Below the pieces are notes generated by a model. It ran no database searches and had not been told where the DNA came from. It saw nothing but the letters and a program-made list of their open reading frames with translations. Below, one piece after another: positions 54,253 through 63,535 of a DNA stretch of 64,000 nucleotides (within the stretch, counting starts at the first letter, position 1; each line of letters begins with the position of its first letter). The translations under genes were made by a program, and so were the position numbers. This DNA is from Flavobacterium hydrocarbonoxydans (GTDB lineage: Bacteria > Bacteroidota > Bacteroidia > Flavobacteriales > Flavobacteriaceae): assembly GCF_009789235.1 (NCBI RefSeq), contig NZ_WSTB01000014.1:28970-92969 (forward strand), written 5' to 3'.

Positions 54253-55193
54253 TGTTTGTACTTTTCAAAAAACGAGATTTCAGCAGTTACATATCCGATA
54301 CTTTTTCCTTTTTAAAACTATTTGGAAAACACTTTTTCAAAAACTATTTTATTATCAATGGAGGTTTCCTATTGATTTTAAGTGTTTTACTTTATTTCAT
54401 GATTAAAGTTTATTTCGAAGTATTGTTTTCGGCTTCGGGAGCACCTCAAGGAAGTTACTTTCAACAATATTTCGATGATAATTTAGGATTATTTATAGGT
54501 TCGATTTCTATTTTCGGAATTTTGATTATTGTACTTTCCCTTTTAAATGTGGCTTATCCGATAGTTTATCTCGAATTGGTCAGCCAAAAAAATAACAACG
54601 ATTTTACCACTGCCGATATTATTTCGCTTCTAAAACAGAACATAGGGAAACTTTTAAAATTCTTTTTGGGTTCAATATTTGTCGTTCTGCCCATATTAGC
54701 CATTGTTTTCGGAATCGTTTTAGCATTATGCCTTATCCTAATCGGTTTTCCTTTGCTTTTTATTGTTGCTCCGGCCTGTATTTCCTGGCTACATTTAAGT
54801 TTATACACCTATCTTACGGAGGAAACTGGTTTTATTCAGGCGCTGCAGGAAGGTTATTATTTGCTTAAACAAAAATTTTGGGCCAATGTAGGGGCTACTT
54901 TTGTCATTTATATGCTGATACAAGTCGTACAAAGTTTCCTGACTATGATTCCGTATTTTATCGGAATTGCTGCTTTTTTAACTTCTAGTACTGCTCCTGG
55001 ATGGAATACTGAAACGGGCTCATCAATGAGTATTTTTATTTCTTTATTTTTCATTTTTGCTATACTACTAAGCTACTTTTTCAATAATTTGGTTATTTTA
55101 AATCAGGGAATTATCTATTATAGTTTGAGAGAAGAAAACGAAAACCTAACCACTATCAGCGAAATTGATTTAATAGGACTTGATAATGAATAA
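54252..55193 (+). CDS. Polytopic membrane protein of the MoxR/DUF58 operon
   Basis: 313 residues with about six membrane helices; a cytoplasmic N-terminus (FKKRDFSSYISDTFSFLK) and an acidic C-terminal tail. I do not recognise a named family; layout is like the glycerophosphoryl-diester phosphodiesterase membrane domain or DUF4013 type. It starts in the stop codon of SpoIIM and overlaps the next gene by eight bases, so it is part of the same machine. Confidence 0.85.
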   Translation: MFVLFKKRDFSSYISDTFSFLKLFGKHFFKNYFIINGGFLLILSVLLYFMIKVYFEVLFSASGAPQGSYFQQYFDDNLGLFIGSISIFGILIIVLSLLNVAYPIVYLELVSQKNNNDFTTADIISLLKQNIGKLLKFFLGSIFVVLPILAIVFGIVLALCLILIGFPLLFIVAPACISWLHLSLYTYLTEETGFIQALQEGYYLLKQKFWANVGATFVIYMLIQVVQSFLTMIPYFIGIAAFLTSSTAPGWNTETGSSMSIFISLFFIFAILLSYFFNNLVILNQGIIYYSLREENENLTTISEIDLIGLDNE

Positions 55194-55959
55194 AGTTTTC
55201 TTCGTATTTTATTTCCTCTTTCTCTTTGGTGTCTCGAACGCCCAGGACACTTTGGCTACAGCCGAACCTCCAAAAGTTGCTTCTGTAAAATATACCGAAG
55301 CTGATATTTATGTCGATTCTGATACTATAGAAGCCAAAACTTTCGATAAAAATTTCAAAAAAAAATATACAGATTCCGATTTTGTATATGAATATAAAAC
55401 GCCCGAAAAAAATGCCTGGGATCGTTTTAAAGAATGGCTGGCAAATATTTTTAGAGATTTATTCAATTTTAGTACCAATGAAACTTCGATGAATTTTGTT
55501 TCAATTTTATTAAAAGTATTAGCTGTTTTGGTTGTCGTTTCTGTGATTTACCTTATTGCAAAAGCCTTAATTAATAAAGAAGGGCAATGGATTTTCGCAA
55601 AAGACGCCAACAAAAAAACAATCTATTATACTGATATTGAAAAAAATATTCATCTTCTGGATTTCAAAAAACTCATTGAAGAATGTCTGGAAAGAGGCGA
55701 AAAAAGACTTTGCATTCGCTACTATTATTTGTGGCTTTTAAAAATAATGGCACAAAATCATTATATCGAATGGGATATCGAAAAAACTAATTCTGACTAT
55801 TTATACGAAATTCAAAGTCCAGTCCTTAAAGAAGAGTTTACCTATTTGTCGTATCTGTACAATTATATCTGGTATGGCGAATTCGAAATTGATGATAAAA
55901 TGTTCGAAAAAGCACAAATCAGCTTCAAAAATTCAATAAAAAAGTTTAGCAATGAATAA
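55186..55959 (+). CDS. DUF4129 family membrane protein
   Basis: 257 residues from the ATG at 55186 (MNKVFFVFYFLFLFGVSNAQ); the TTG six bases upstream is less likely. Signal peptide, periplasmic or extracellular N-terminal domain (to about 105), one membrane helix (about 106-127), and the cytoplasmic DUF4129 domain with CIRYYYLWLLKIM and the conserved EWDIEKTNSDY. DUF4129 domains are often fused to transglutaminase-like or MoxR-linked proteins. It overlaps both neighbours (8 bases each side). Confidence 0.88.
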   Translation: MNKVFFVFYFLFLFGVSNAQDTLATAEPPKVASVKYTEADIYVDSDTIEAKTFDKNFKKKYTDSDFVYEYKTPEKNAWDRFKEWLANIFRDLFNFSTNETSMNFVSILLKVLAVLVVVSVIYLIAKALINKEGQWIFAKDANKKTIYYTDIEKNIHLLDFKKLIEECLERGEKRLCIRYYYLWLLKIMAQNHYIEWDIEKTNSDYLYEIQSPVLKEEFTYLSYLYNYIWYGEFEIDDKMFEKAQISFKNSIKKFSNE

Positions 55960-57160
55960 AACTCTAAAAATATACATTGCTATTCTCATCGTAGTTTTTG
56001 CTTTGATTTTAATGGCAGACCGCAACCGCCCAAAACCTATTGACTGGCGGCCAACTTATTCTGTCAATGACAAAATTCCTTTCGGAATGTATGTTTTTGA
56101 TAAGGAAATTGGCGGATTATTAAAAAAACAAAAAATAGAACGCGTTTCGGCTGTTACGCCATACGAATTTCTAGATGCAAAATATGATGCCGATACAACA
56201 GTTCAGACTTATAAAATTAAAGGAACCTTCCTGAACATTGCCGAATTTGGCAATATGGATGAAGCTTCGATTACTGAAATTTTTTACTTTGTATCCCACG
56301 GAAATAATGCTTTTTTGAGCATGAAAACATTTCCGCAATCTTTGCTAGATAGTTTGAAACTGGATTACAGAGCCGATTTTCAAATTTCGGATAGTACATC
56401 TTTTTGGCTGGGAAATAAAAATTTAAACAACAAAAAATATCATTTGACAGAAGGAATGTCTGATTATTATTTCTCGAAAATTGATACTTTAAACACTACT
56501 GTTTTGGGCTATCAGGGAAACAACGTAAAAGAAAAACATATCAATTTTATAAAAGTTCCTTATAAAAATGGTTATTTCTATTTGCACACTCAGCCTGCAG
56601 CGTTTACCAATTTTCATTTATTAAAAAGCAATCATTACCAATATGCCGAAAATGTTCTTTCATACATACCCGAAGACGATGTTTTTTGGTACACCAAAGG
56701 ACAAAACAGCGAAACGATTTCAGAATCGCCAATGCGTTATATTTTAAGTCAGCCTGCGCTGAAATGGGCTTGGTGGCTAGCTTTAATCGGAATGTTGATT
56801 TTTATGATTTTTAATGCCAAACGTAAACAACGAGTGGTTCCTATTCTAAAACCATTACCAAATTTAACGGTTGATTTTACCAAAACCATCGGGAATTTGT
56901 ATTATCAGGAAGGAGATCACACGAATATAATTGATAAAAAAATCATTTATTTTCTGGAAAGAATCCGAAACGAGTATTTGATGGAAACCACAAAACTCGA
57001 TGAAGATTTCATCAAAAAATTACATCATAAATCAGGTAAAGATGAAGATGATATTCGAAATCTTGTTACCTTAATCAACGAACACCGAAAGAGTTATCAC
57101 GGAAGTCTCGAAGAAGATTTAATCAGAATCAATAATGCCATCGAGAAAATTTTACATTAA
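55952..57160 (+). CDS. DUF4350 family membrane protein
   Basis: 402 residues: N-terminal helix (about 5-24), a large extracytoplasmic region with the DUF4350 core (YSVNDKIPFGMYVFDKEIG, VSHGNNAFLSMKTFP), a second helix (about 272-290) and a cytoplasmic helical tail rich in charged residues. It is the fourth gene of the operon, overlapping DUF4129 by 8 bases, while 125 bases with a dispersed repeat separate it from the MoxR gene. Role unknown; always near MoxR/DUF58 in Bacteroidota. Confidence 0.85.
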   Translation: MNKTLKIYIAILIVVFALILMADRNRPKPIDWRPTYSVNDKIPFGMYVFDKEIGGLLKKQKIERVSAVTPYEFLDAKYDADTTVQTYKIKGTFLNIAEFGNMDEASITEIFYFVSHGNNAFLSMKTFPQSLLDSLKLDYRADFQISDSTSFWLGNKNLNNKKYHLTEGMSDYYFSKIDTLNTTVLGYQGNNVKEKHINFIKVPYKNGYFYLHTQPAAFTNFHLLKSNHYQYAENVLSYIPEDDVFWYTKGQNSETISESPMRYILSQPALKWAWWLALIGMLIFMIFNAKRKQRVVPILKPLPNLTVDFTKTIGNLYYQEGDHTNIIDKKIIYFLERIRNEYLMETTKLDEDFIKKLHHKSGKDEDDIRNLVTLINEHRKSYHGSLEEDLIRINNAIEKILH

Positions 57161-57175
57161 TTTTAAAATATAAGC

Positions 57176-57242
57176 CACAGATTAAAAGGATTAAAAAGAT
57201 TTTAAATCTGTGAGAATGATTCTATCCCGATAGCTATCGGGA
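57176..57242. repeat. Inverted repeat plus palindrome between DUF4350 and MoxR genes
   Basis: CACAGATTAAAA faces TTTTAAATCTGTG (57176-57212), with a 9-base internal period of GATTAAAAG. A perfect palindrome TCCCGATAGCTATCGGGA follows at 57225-57242. Such pieces are dispersed in related genomes from memory. Confidence 0.65.
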
Positions 57243-57285
57243 GTGGCAAAAAAACAAATTTATTAAAAAGAAAACATACCAAAAC

Positions 57286-58299
57286 ATGGACGATAACAAT
57301 AACACAGAAACCGAAATCACAAACGAAAACGTAAATTTTGAAACCAGACTTAATCTGGCACCACTTTTAGACCACATCAATTTAATCAAAAAGGAGCTTG
57401 AAACAGTGATTGTGGGACAGGAAAAAATGATAGACCAATTGCTTGTTGCAATTCTGTCAAACGGACACGTTTTACTCGAAGGTGTTCCTGGTGTTGCCAA
57501 AACAATTACAGCAAAATTATTATCTAAAACTTTGAATATTGGTTTTAGCCGAATTCAGTTTACACCCGATTTGATGCCTTCGGATATTTTAGGAACTTCA
57601 ATTTTTAACTTAAAAAGTTCCGAATTTGAGTTTAAAAAAGGACCTATTTTCTCCAATTTAATTTTGATTGATGAGATAAACCGTGCTCCTGCCAAAACGC
57701 AAGCCGCACTTTTTGAGGTAATGGAAGAACGCCAAATCACGATTGACGGAACGAGAAATCAACTCGAAACACCGTTTTTGGTTATTGCTACGCAAAATCC
57801 AATCGAGCAGGAAGGAACCTATCGTTTGCCAGAAGCGCAATTAGACCGTTTTTTGTTCAAAATCACGATTGATTATCCAAAATTAGACGAGGAAATTCTA
57901 ATCATTCAAAGAGAGCATTTATTACAAAATCATGGCAAATTAGAAGCAATTAAAACCATTCTTTCTGCTGCAGAAATAAAAGGCTATCAGGCTTTAATTA
58001 AAGAAATCAGAGTCGAACAAAATTTACTGGAATACATTGCCAGAATTGTAGTAAACACGCGCGAAAATGCCTTTTTGTATTTAGGTGCTTCGCCTCGTGC
58101 TTCAATCGCCATTCTGAATGCAGCCAAAGGTTTTGCAGCCATTAAAGGACGTGATTTTGTGACTCCGGAAGACATTAAAGAATCAGCAATTCCAGTTTTG
58201 CAACACAGAGTTATTGTTGCTCCGGAACGCGAAATGGAAGGTATTACAAGTGCTGAAATCATCAAACAAATTATTGAAACAGTAGAGATTCCGAGATAA
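57286..58299 (+). CDS. MoxR-type AAA+ ATPase
   Basis: 337 residues. Acidic/polar N-terminal segment, then AAA+ core: Walker A GVPGVAKT, Walker B LILIDEINRAPAKTQ, sensor 1 ATQNPIEQEGTYRLPEAQLDRFLF, and sensor 2 region ASPRASIAIL. MoxR ATPases act as chaperones that remodel partners with VWA-like domains; here the partner is likely the DUF58 protein encoded next. Cytoplasmic. Confidence 0.95.
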   Translation: MDDNNNTETEITNENVNFETRLNLAPLLDHINLIKKELETVIVGQEKMIDQLLVAILSNGHVLLEGVPGVAKTITAKLLSKTLNIGFSRIQFTPDLMPSDILGTSIFNLKSSEFEFKKGPIFSNLILIDEINRAPAKTQAALFEVMEERQITIDGTRNQLETPFLVIATQNPIEQEGTYRLPEAQLDRFLFKITIDYPKLDEEILIIQREHLLQNHGKLEAIKTILSAAEIKGYQALIKEIRVEQNLLEYIARIVVNTRENAFLYLGASPRASIAILNAAKGFAAIKGRDFVTPEDIKESAIPVLQHRVIVAPEREMEGITSAEIIKQIIETVEIPR

Positions 58300-58340
58300 T
58301 TATGGGTTGGTGTTTTGGGTTGTGAGTTAAAAAACTAAAT

Positions 58341-58406
58341 TGTCAGGCTGAGCGAAGTCGAAACCCTTTCAACATAAAATGCCCTTCGACTTCGCTCAGG
58401 GTGACA
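58341..58406. repeat. Dispersed inverted repeat TGTCAnnCTGAGCGAAGTCGAA
   Basis: TGTCAGGCTGAGCGAAGTCG and CGACTTCGCTCAGGGTGACA are near-perfect reverse complements with a 15-base spacer. This unit is recalled as widespread in environmental Bacteroidota. It lies between MoxR and DUF58 genes. Confidence 0.75.
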
Positions 58407-58417
58407 TTTGAAAAAAA

Positions 58418-58445
58418 CCTGAAACCTGAAACCTGAAACCTGAAA
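58418..58445. repeat. Four exact heptamers CCTGAAA
   Basis: Four consecutive perfect CCTGAAA units, 18 bases upstream of the DUF58 start codon. Confidence 0.9.
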
Positions 58446-58463
58446 CAAAAAAAACAAAAAATT

Positions 58464-59795
58464 GTGAAATTCATAAAAAGTCTATACCTCAATAACTTCT
58501 TTTTCTATGTGCTTTTGGGCATTATCGGACTGTTTGTTTGTGCTTTTATTTTTCCGAATTTATACAATGCGGTTTGGTTGGTCGTTTTAATTTTGAGTAC
58601 TTTTTTGGCACTCGATATTTTGATTTTATATGTATCCAAAAACGGAATCGAAGCGACTCGCGAAACACCTGAAAAATTATCAAACGGAGATTTGAATCCC
58701 GTAAAAGTACGTATCAAAAACCGATATACGTTTACCATTTCGGCAATGATAATTGATGAAATCCCGTTTCAGTTTCAAGTGCGTAATTTTAAAATTATCA
58801 GGAAAATCAAAGCTTCGGCACAAGACGAAATTGGCTATGATTTGCGTCCGACCGAACGTGGCGAATATTATTTTGGGAATTTGAATATTTATGTTTCTTC
58901 GCCTTTAATGTTAATTTCGAGAAGATTTACATTCGATAAAGATAAAATGGTTCCCACTTATCCGTCATATATTCAGTTGCGAAAATATGATCTATTGGCT
59001 TTTTCGAATAATTTATTTCAATACGGAATAAAAAAAATTCGACGAATTGGCCACACGATGGAATTCGAACAAATCAAAGAATATGTACAAGGTGATGATT
59101 TAAGAACCATCAACTGGAAAGCGACCGCCAAGAAAAATGCGTTGATGGTCAACCAGTTTCAGGACGAAAAATCGCAATCAGTTTATATGGCGATTGATAA
59201 AGGCCGTGTGATGCAAATGCCTTTTAACGGTTTGAGTTTGTTAGATTACGCTATCAATTCTACCTTGGTTTTGGCCAATGTTATCCTGAAAAAGCAGGAC
59301 AAAGCTGGAATTTTTGCTTTTTCTAAAAAAGTAGAAAACCGAGTTTTTGCTGAAAAAAGAGGTTCGCAAATGCAAAAAATTCTGGAGACTTTATACAACA
59401 TCAAAACCGACTTTTTCGAAAGTGATTACAGCCGTTTGTATGTTGATATCAAGAAAAACATTAACCAGCGAAGTTTGATTATTCTGTACACCAATTTCGA
59501 AACGATGGACGGTTTAAATCGTCAAATGCCGTATTTAAAAGGAATTGCAAAAAATCATTTATTGGTGGTAGTCTTTTTTCAAAATACAGAACTCAACGCC
59601 ATCATCAACAAAAAAACCGATACGATTCAGGAAGTGTACGACAAAGTAATTGCTGAAAAATTCATGTTCGAAAAACGATTAATTGCCAATGAACTCAAGA
59701 AATACGGAATTCATTCGGTATTAACACAGCCTGAAAATCTGACTTTGGATGCAATTAATAAGTATTTGGAAATTAAGGCGAGAGGGATTTTGTAA
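58464..59795 (+). CDS. DUF58 family protein
   Basis: 443 residues, GTG start (no ATG fits; MKFIKSLYLNNFFFYVLLG is the family start). Two membrane helices (about 13-32 and 38-56), an Ig-like beta domain, the DUF58 core with GEYYFGNLNIYVSSPL and VQGDDLRTINWKATAKKNALMVNQ (R-x-INW is the family hallmark), and a VWA-like C-terminal domain (QSVYMAIDKGRVM). It is the last of the operon and probable client of the MoxR ATPase. Confidence 0.93.
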   Translation: MKFIKSLYLNNFFFYVLLGIIGLFVCAFIFPNLYNAVWLVVLILSTFLALDILILYVSKNGIEATRETPEKLSNGDLNPVKVRIKNRYTFTISAMIIDEIPFQFQVRNFKIIRKIKASAQDEIGYDLRPTERGEYYFGNLNIYVSSPLMLISRRFTFDKDKMVPTYPSYIQLRKYDLLAFSNNLFQYGIKKIRRIGHTMEFEQIKEYVQGDDLRTINWKATAKKNALMVNQFQDEKSQSVYMAIDKGRVMQMPFNGLSLLDYAINSTLVLANVILKKQDKAGIFAFSKKVENRVFAEKRGSQMQKILETLYNIKTDFFESDYSRLYVDIKKNINQRSLIILYTNFETMDGLNRQMPYLKGIAKNHLLVVVFFQNTELNAIINKKTDTIQEVYDKVIAEKFMFEKRLIANELKKYGIHSVLTQPENLTLDAINKYLEIKARGIL

Positions 59796-59946
59796 AGTGG
59801 GAATTATGTAAATTTTGAGTTAACTTAAAATCATCAAATAGATTATCTTTATTGTTATCAATTTTATTCAGTAGTTTAGATTACAACTTATTATAGTAAA
59901 ACAATTATAGTTTTAAAATCTAAACTTTCTTCTAAAAACAATAATA

Positions 59947-61032
59947 ATGAAAAGAATAATATTACTTACCTCTCTTTTAGTGTCCTTTTGGTCCACTGCA
60001 CAAAAAACAGAAAACATCATTATCATCACCACTGACGGTTTTAGATGGCAGGAAGTTTTCAAAGGATTAGATACTGAAATTGCCAATGATAAAAAATTTA
60101 ATCAGGATAACCGTGATTACATTTTTAAAAAATACGGAGACTCTGATTTTAAAGAATCCCGCCAAAAAATAATGCCTTTTTTATGGACAGAAATTGCTTC
60201 AAAAGGACAAATTTACGGCAATCGTGTCTTTAATAATAATGTTGATGTTTCTAATACGTACTGGTTTAGTTATCCTGGTTATAGCGAAATTATGATTGGA
60301 AACGCTGATTCTAAAGTGAATTCAAACGATTATAAAGACAATCCAAATGTCAACGTGCTGGAATTTCTGAACAAACAATCAGAATTGAAAGGAAAAGTAG
60401 CTGCCTTTGGAGCCTGGAATGCTTTTGACCGAATTTTAAACGAAAAAAGAAGTGGTATTCCTGTAATTTCAGCCTTTGATCAGGTGGGAGGAACCAAACC
60501 AACGGCCACTGAAAAATTATTAAATGAGATGCGGGACGATTCGTTTAAGCCTTTTCATGAAGATGAATGTCTGGACGTTTTTACACATTATCAGGCGTTG
60601 AACGAGCTCAAAACTAATAAACCAAAAGTCCTTTATATCGCTTACGGAGAAACAGATGAATGGGCTCATGCAGGCCAATACAGATCGTATCTTGACGCAG
60701 CAAATCAGGTTGATGACTGGTTAAAACAAATCTGGGATTTTGTTCAAAATGACCCTCAGTATAAAAATAAAACGACCTTATTGATAACCGTTGACCATGG
60801 TCGTGGCGACAAGAAAAAGGAAGAATGGACCAGTCATGGACGCAAAATTGATGATGCCTCCGAAATTTGGTTTGCCGTAATAGGACCTCAAATTGCACCC
60901 AAAGGCGAAATCAAAACGGCAACACAATTGTATCAAAAGCAATTTGCACAAACCATAGCCAAAATCATGGGGTACACTTTTACTGCAGAACATCCTGTAG
61001 CAAGCGAAATTAAGGAAGTATTTGAAAAATAG
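59947..61032 (+). CDS. Exported alkaline-phosphatase-superfamily protein
   Basis: 361 residues, signal peptide (ending FWSTAQ). Metal-binding motifs of the superfamily: ITTDGFRWQEVF (first Asp), DVSNTYWFSYPGYSEIM (nucleophile region, Ser/Thr), YGETDEWAHAGQY and LITVDHGRGD (Asp/His ligands). It could be a phosphodiesterase, phosphonate or sulfate hydrolase in the periplasm; the substrate is not evident. Single gene. Confidence 0.82.
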   Translation: MKRIILLTSLLVSFWSTAQKTENIIIITTDGFRWQEVFKGLDTEIANDKKFNQDNRDYIFKKYGDSDFKESRQKIMPFLWTEIASKGQIYGNRVFNNNVDVSNTYWFSYPGYSEIMIGNADSKVNSNDYKDNPNVNVLEFLNKQSELKGKVAAFGAWNAFDRILNEKRSGIPVISAFDQVGGTKPTATEKLLNEMRDDSFKPFHEDECLDVFTHYQALNELKTNKPKVLYIAYGETDEWAHAGQYRSYLDAANQVDDWLKQIWDFVQNDPQYKNKTTLLITVDHGRGDKKKEEWTSHGRKIDDASEIWFAVIGPQIAPKGEIKTATQLYQKQFAQTIAKIMGYTFTAEHPVASEIKEVFEK

Positions 61033-61086
61033 ATTTTTTTCAATTATGCTAAAGCAATTTAATTCTTAGTTTACACCATTTTAAAA

Positions 61087-61187
61087 ACTTTCCAGAACAA
61101 GTCTCTGAACCTTTGCAACTTTGAACCTTTGACCCTTTTTTAAAAAATTCTCAGTACCTTAGCACCTTAAAATCTAAGTACCTTTTT
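61087..61187. repeat. Octamer array upstream of the SpoU methyltransferase
   Basis: Units GAACCTTT, GCAACTTT, GAACCTTT, GACCCTTT (period 8), then GTACCTTA, GCACCTTA and, after a mirror piece AAATCTAA, GTACCTTT. The array runs to within five bases of the ATG, so leader and perhaps promoter are repeat-derived. Confidence 0.8.
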
Positions 61188-61191
61188 AAAA

Positions 61192-61980
61192 ATGAAACAA
61201 ATTACTTCAATACAAAATCCGTTTATAAAATCGTTGGTTTTATTACAGGAAAAAGCAAAAGCCCGTAAACAAACGGGAACATTTTTGATTGAAGGTTTAC
61301 GTGAAATTTCATTAGCACTTAAAGGGGGTTACGAAATAGAAACCGTTTTGTTTTTACCTGAATTGGTTACCGAAAATCAGATTTCGAAATTAATCACTTC
61401 GGCAGTTCAATTAATAGAAATCAACAAAGAAGTCTATCAAAAATTGGCTTATCGCGATACTACCGAAGGCATTTTGGCTATAGCCAAAACAAAATCACTA
61501 CAACTATCTGATTTAAAATTATCTGATAATCCGTTGATTTTAGTCGCCGAAGCTCCAGAAAAACCGGGAAACATCGGAGCTCTTTTAAGAACCGCTGATG
61601 CTGCCAATTTAGATGCCGTTTTGATTGCGAATCCTAAAAGTGATTTATACAATCCAAATATTGTCCGTTCTAGTGTTGGCTGTTTGTTTACGAACCAAAT
61701 TGCCACTGGAACAACTGCAGAAATCATTACTTTTCTAAAAGAAAAAAAAATTGATTTTTATTGTGCCACTTTACAAAATTCAACTTCGTATCACACCCAG
61801 GATTTCACGACTCCAACTGCTTTGGTTGTAGGAACTGAAGCAACTGGCTTAACACAAGATTGGCGTGATGCTGCAACGCAAAACATTATTATTCCAATGC
61901 AAGGCGAAATCGACAGTATGAACGTTTCGGTTGCAGCGGCGATTTTAATTTTTGAAGCCAAAAGACAACGAGGATTTTAA
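61192..61980 (+). CDS. SpoU/TrmH family RNA 2'-O-methyltransferase
   Basis: 262 residues. N-terminal substrate-binding domain (SIQNPFIKSLVLLQEKAKAR, FLIEGLREI) and the knotted SPOUT domain with EKPGNIGALLRTADAANLDA, RSSVGCLF, ALVVGTEATGL and IPMQGEIDSMNVSVAAAILIFE, the three motifs of SAM binding. It would methylate ribose of tRNA or rRNA; the target is not known. Its leader consists of an octamer array. Confidence 0.93.
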   Translation: MKQITSIQNPFIKSLVLLQEKAKARKQTGTFLIEGLREISLALKGGYEIETVLFLPELVTENQISKLITSAVQLIEINKEVYQKLAYRDTTEGILAIAKTKSLQLSDLKLSDNPLILVAEAPEKPGNIGALLRTADAANLDAVLIANPKSDLYNPNIVRSSVGCLFTNQIATGTTAEIITFLKEKKIDFYCATLQNSTSYHTQDFTTPTALVVGTEATGLTQDWRDAATQNIIIPMQGEIDSMNVSVAAAILIFEAKRQRGF

Positions 61981-62023
61981 AGTGTAGCATATAACTTTCA
62001 AAAAATAATTAATATATAAAAAA

Positions 62024-63283
62024 GTGTTTGCTTTAGTCGATTGTAACAATTTTTATGCCTCTTGCCAGAGAGTATTTGAACCACATTTAAGAGAGAAACC
62101 CATTGTGATCCTCTCTAATAATGATGGTTGTGTTATTTCGCGTTCAGACGAAGCTAAAGCGTTAGGAGTACCTATGGGAGTTCCGGCTTATCAATACGAA
62201 GCTATTTTTAAAGAAAAAAACATTTTTGTATTCTCTTCAAATTATGCTCTTTATGGAGACATGAGCAATAGGGTAATGAATATGCTTCGCACTTATACTC
62301 CCGACATTGAAATTTACAGCATCGACGAAGCATTTTTAAAATTTACGGGTTACGAATTGTTTGACTTGCATCAATTAGGCTTACAAATGCGCAAACACGT
62401 AACTCAAGGAACAGGAATTCCCGTTAGTATTGGTTTTGCACCTACAAAAGCTTTAGCAAAAGTAGCCAATAAAATAGCGCGAAAATTTTCCACCCGCACA
62501 CAAAATGTTTATTGCATTGACTCAGAAGAAAAAAGAATAAAGGCTTTAAAGTGGACTAAAATAGAAGACGTTTGGGGTATTGGAAGAAAACATGCCAAAC
62601 GACTCAAACTAAAAAAAATTACCACAGCCTACCAGTTTACACAACTGCCGGATGCCTGGGTACGCAAAGAAATGGCCGTGGTTGGATTGCGCTTAAAACA
62701 TGAATTAGAAGGAAAACCTACACTAGATCTGGAAGAAAAGAAAGATCGAAAAATGATTGCTACTACGCGATCATTTGAAAGAAAATATACAACATTCGAG
62801 GAAATATCCGAACGCATCAGTACGTTTACAGCTTCTTGTGCCGAGAAATTACGCCGCCAGAATTGCCATTGCAACATGGTAACTGTCTTTATCCAAACCA
62901 ATTTTTTAGCCAACAAAGAATCACAATACTCACGAAGTATAACGGTTCACACAGATTTTCCCACCAATTCAACTATAGAGCTTAATCTGGCTGCTCAAAC
63001 AGCGTTTAAAGCCATTTTTAAAAAAGGTTTTCGTTATCAAAAAGCAGGTGTAATTCTAATGGGATTAACGCCAAATAATGAAACGCAGTTAAACTTATTC
63101 GAAACCTCCAATCCAAAACATCAGCCACTGATGAGTGTCATTGACAAAATGAATCAGGGTTATGGTAATAACAAAATAAAGTTTGGAACTCAATCCTTAG
63201 GAAGACAATGGAAAATGAAACAAGAACGTTTATCTCCAAAATTTTCCACTGCATTAAAAGATGTGATAACAATTAATATCTAA
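62024..63283 (+). CDS. umuC: Y-family DNA polymerase, UmuC type
   Basis: 419 residues, GTG start (FALVDCNNFYASCQRVF follows directly). Translesion polymerase: palm with LVDCNNFYASC and YSIDEAFLKF (catalytic Asp and Asp/Glu), the VIGFAPTKALAKVANKIA-like finger, and a C-terminal DUF4113 piece with GFRYQKAGVILMGLTP and IKFGTQSLGRQWKMKQERLSP. UmuC normally is preceded by the autoproteolytic UmuD subunit; here the upstream gene is a SpoU methyltransferase, 43 bases away, and no umuD is seen in the window. Confidence 0.94.
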   Translation: MFALVDCNNFYASCQRVFEPHLREKPIVILSNNDGCVISRSDEAKALGVPMGVPAYQYEAIFKEKNIFVFSSNYALYGDMSNRVMNMLRTYTPDIEIYSIDEAFLKFTGYELFDLHQLGLQMRKHVTQGTGIPVSIGFAPTKALAKVANKIARKFSTRTQNVYCIDSEEKRIKALKWTKIEDVWGIGRKHAKRLKLKKITTAYQFTQLPDAWVRKEMAVVGLRLKHELEGKPTLDLEEKKDRKMIATTRSFERKYTTFEEISERISTFTASCAEKLRRQNCHCNMVTVFIQTNFLANKESQYSRSITVHTDFPTNSTIELNLAAQTAFKAIFKKGFRYQKAGVILMGLTPNNETQLNLFETSNPKHQPLMSVIDKMNQGYGNNKIKFGTQSLGRQWKMKQERLSPKFSTALKDVITINI

Positions 63284-63387
63284 GTACTTCCCAATTCATT
63301 ATTTTTTTTTAGATTTCAGATCAAGCTATATTTTAAAAAAAAGTAAAATCCATTTTCAACAGAAGCATTATTTTTAGGGTGTTTCCC

Positions 63388-63484
63388 TCCGGGCCGGGCT
63401 GTCCGCTATATTCCCGATTAACAAAAACTACGGCTAAAAAGCCTTGTTTTTCTAAATCGCGAGATGCCGCTCCCATCCCTAACG
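63388..63484 (-). repeat. Structured repeat element, copy 4 (candidate RNA)
   Basis: On the minus strand AGGGATGGGAGCGGCATCTC, hairpin with CGCGATTTAG facing TTAATCGGG and inner GGCTTTTTAGCC, then ATATAGCGGACAGCCCGG. It is the best preserved of the four ends. Confidence 0.6.
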
Positions 63485-63535
63485 CATACCAAGATCTGTT
63501 TTCATAAGAAAGAAGATCTTAACAATTGAGTTAGA

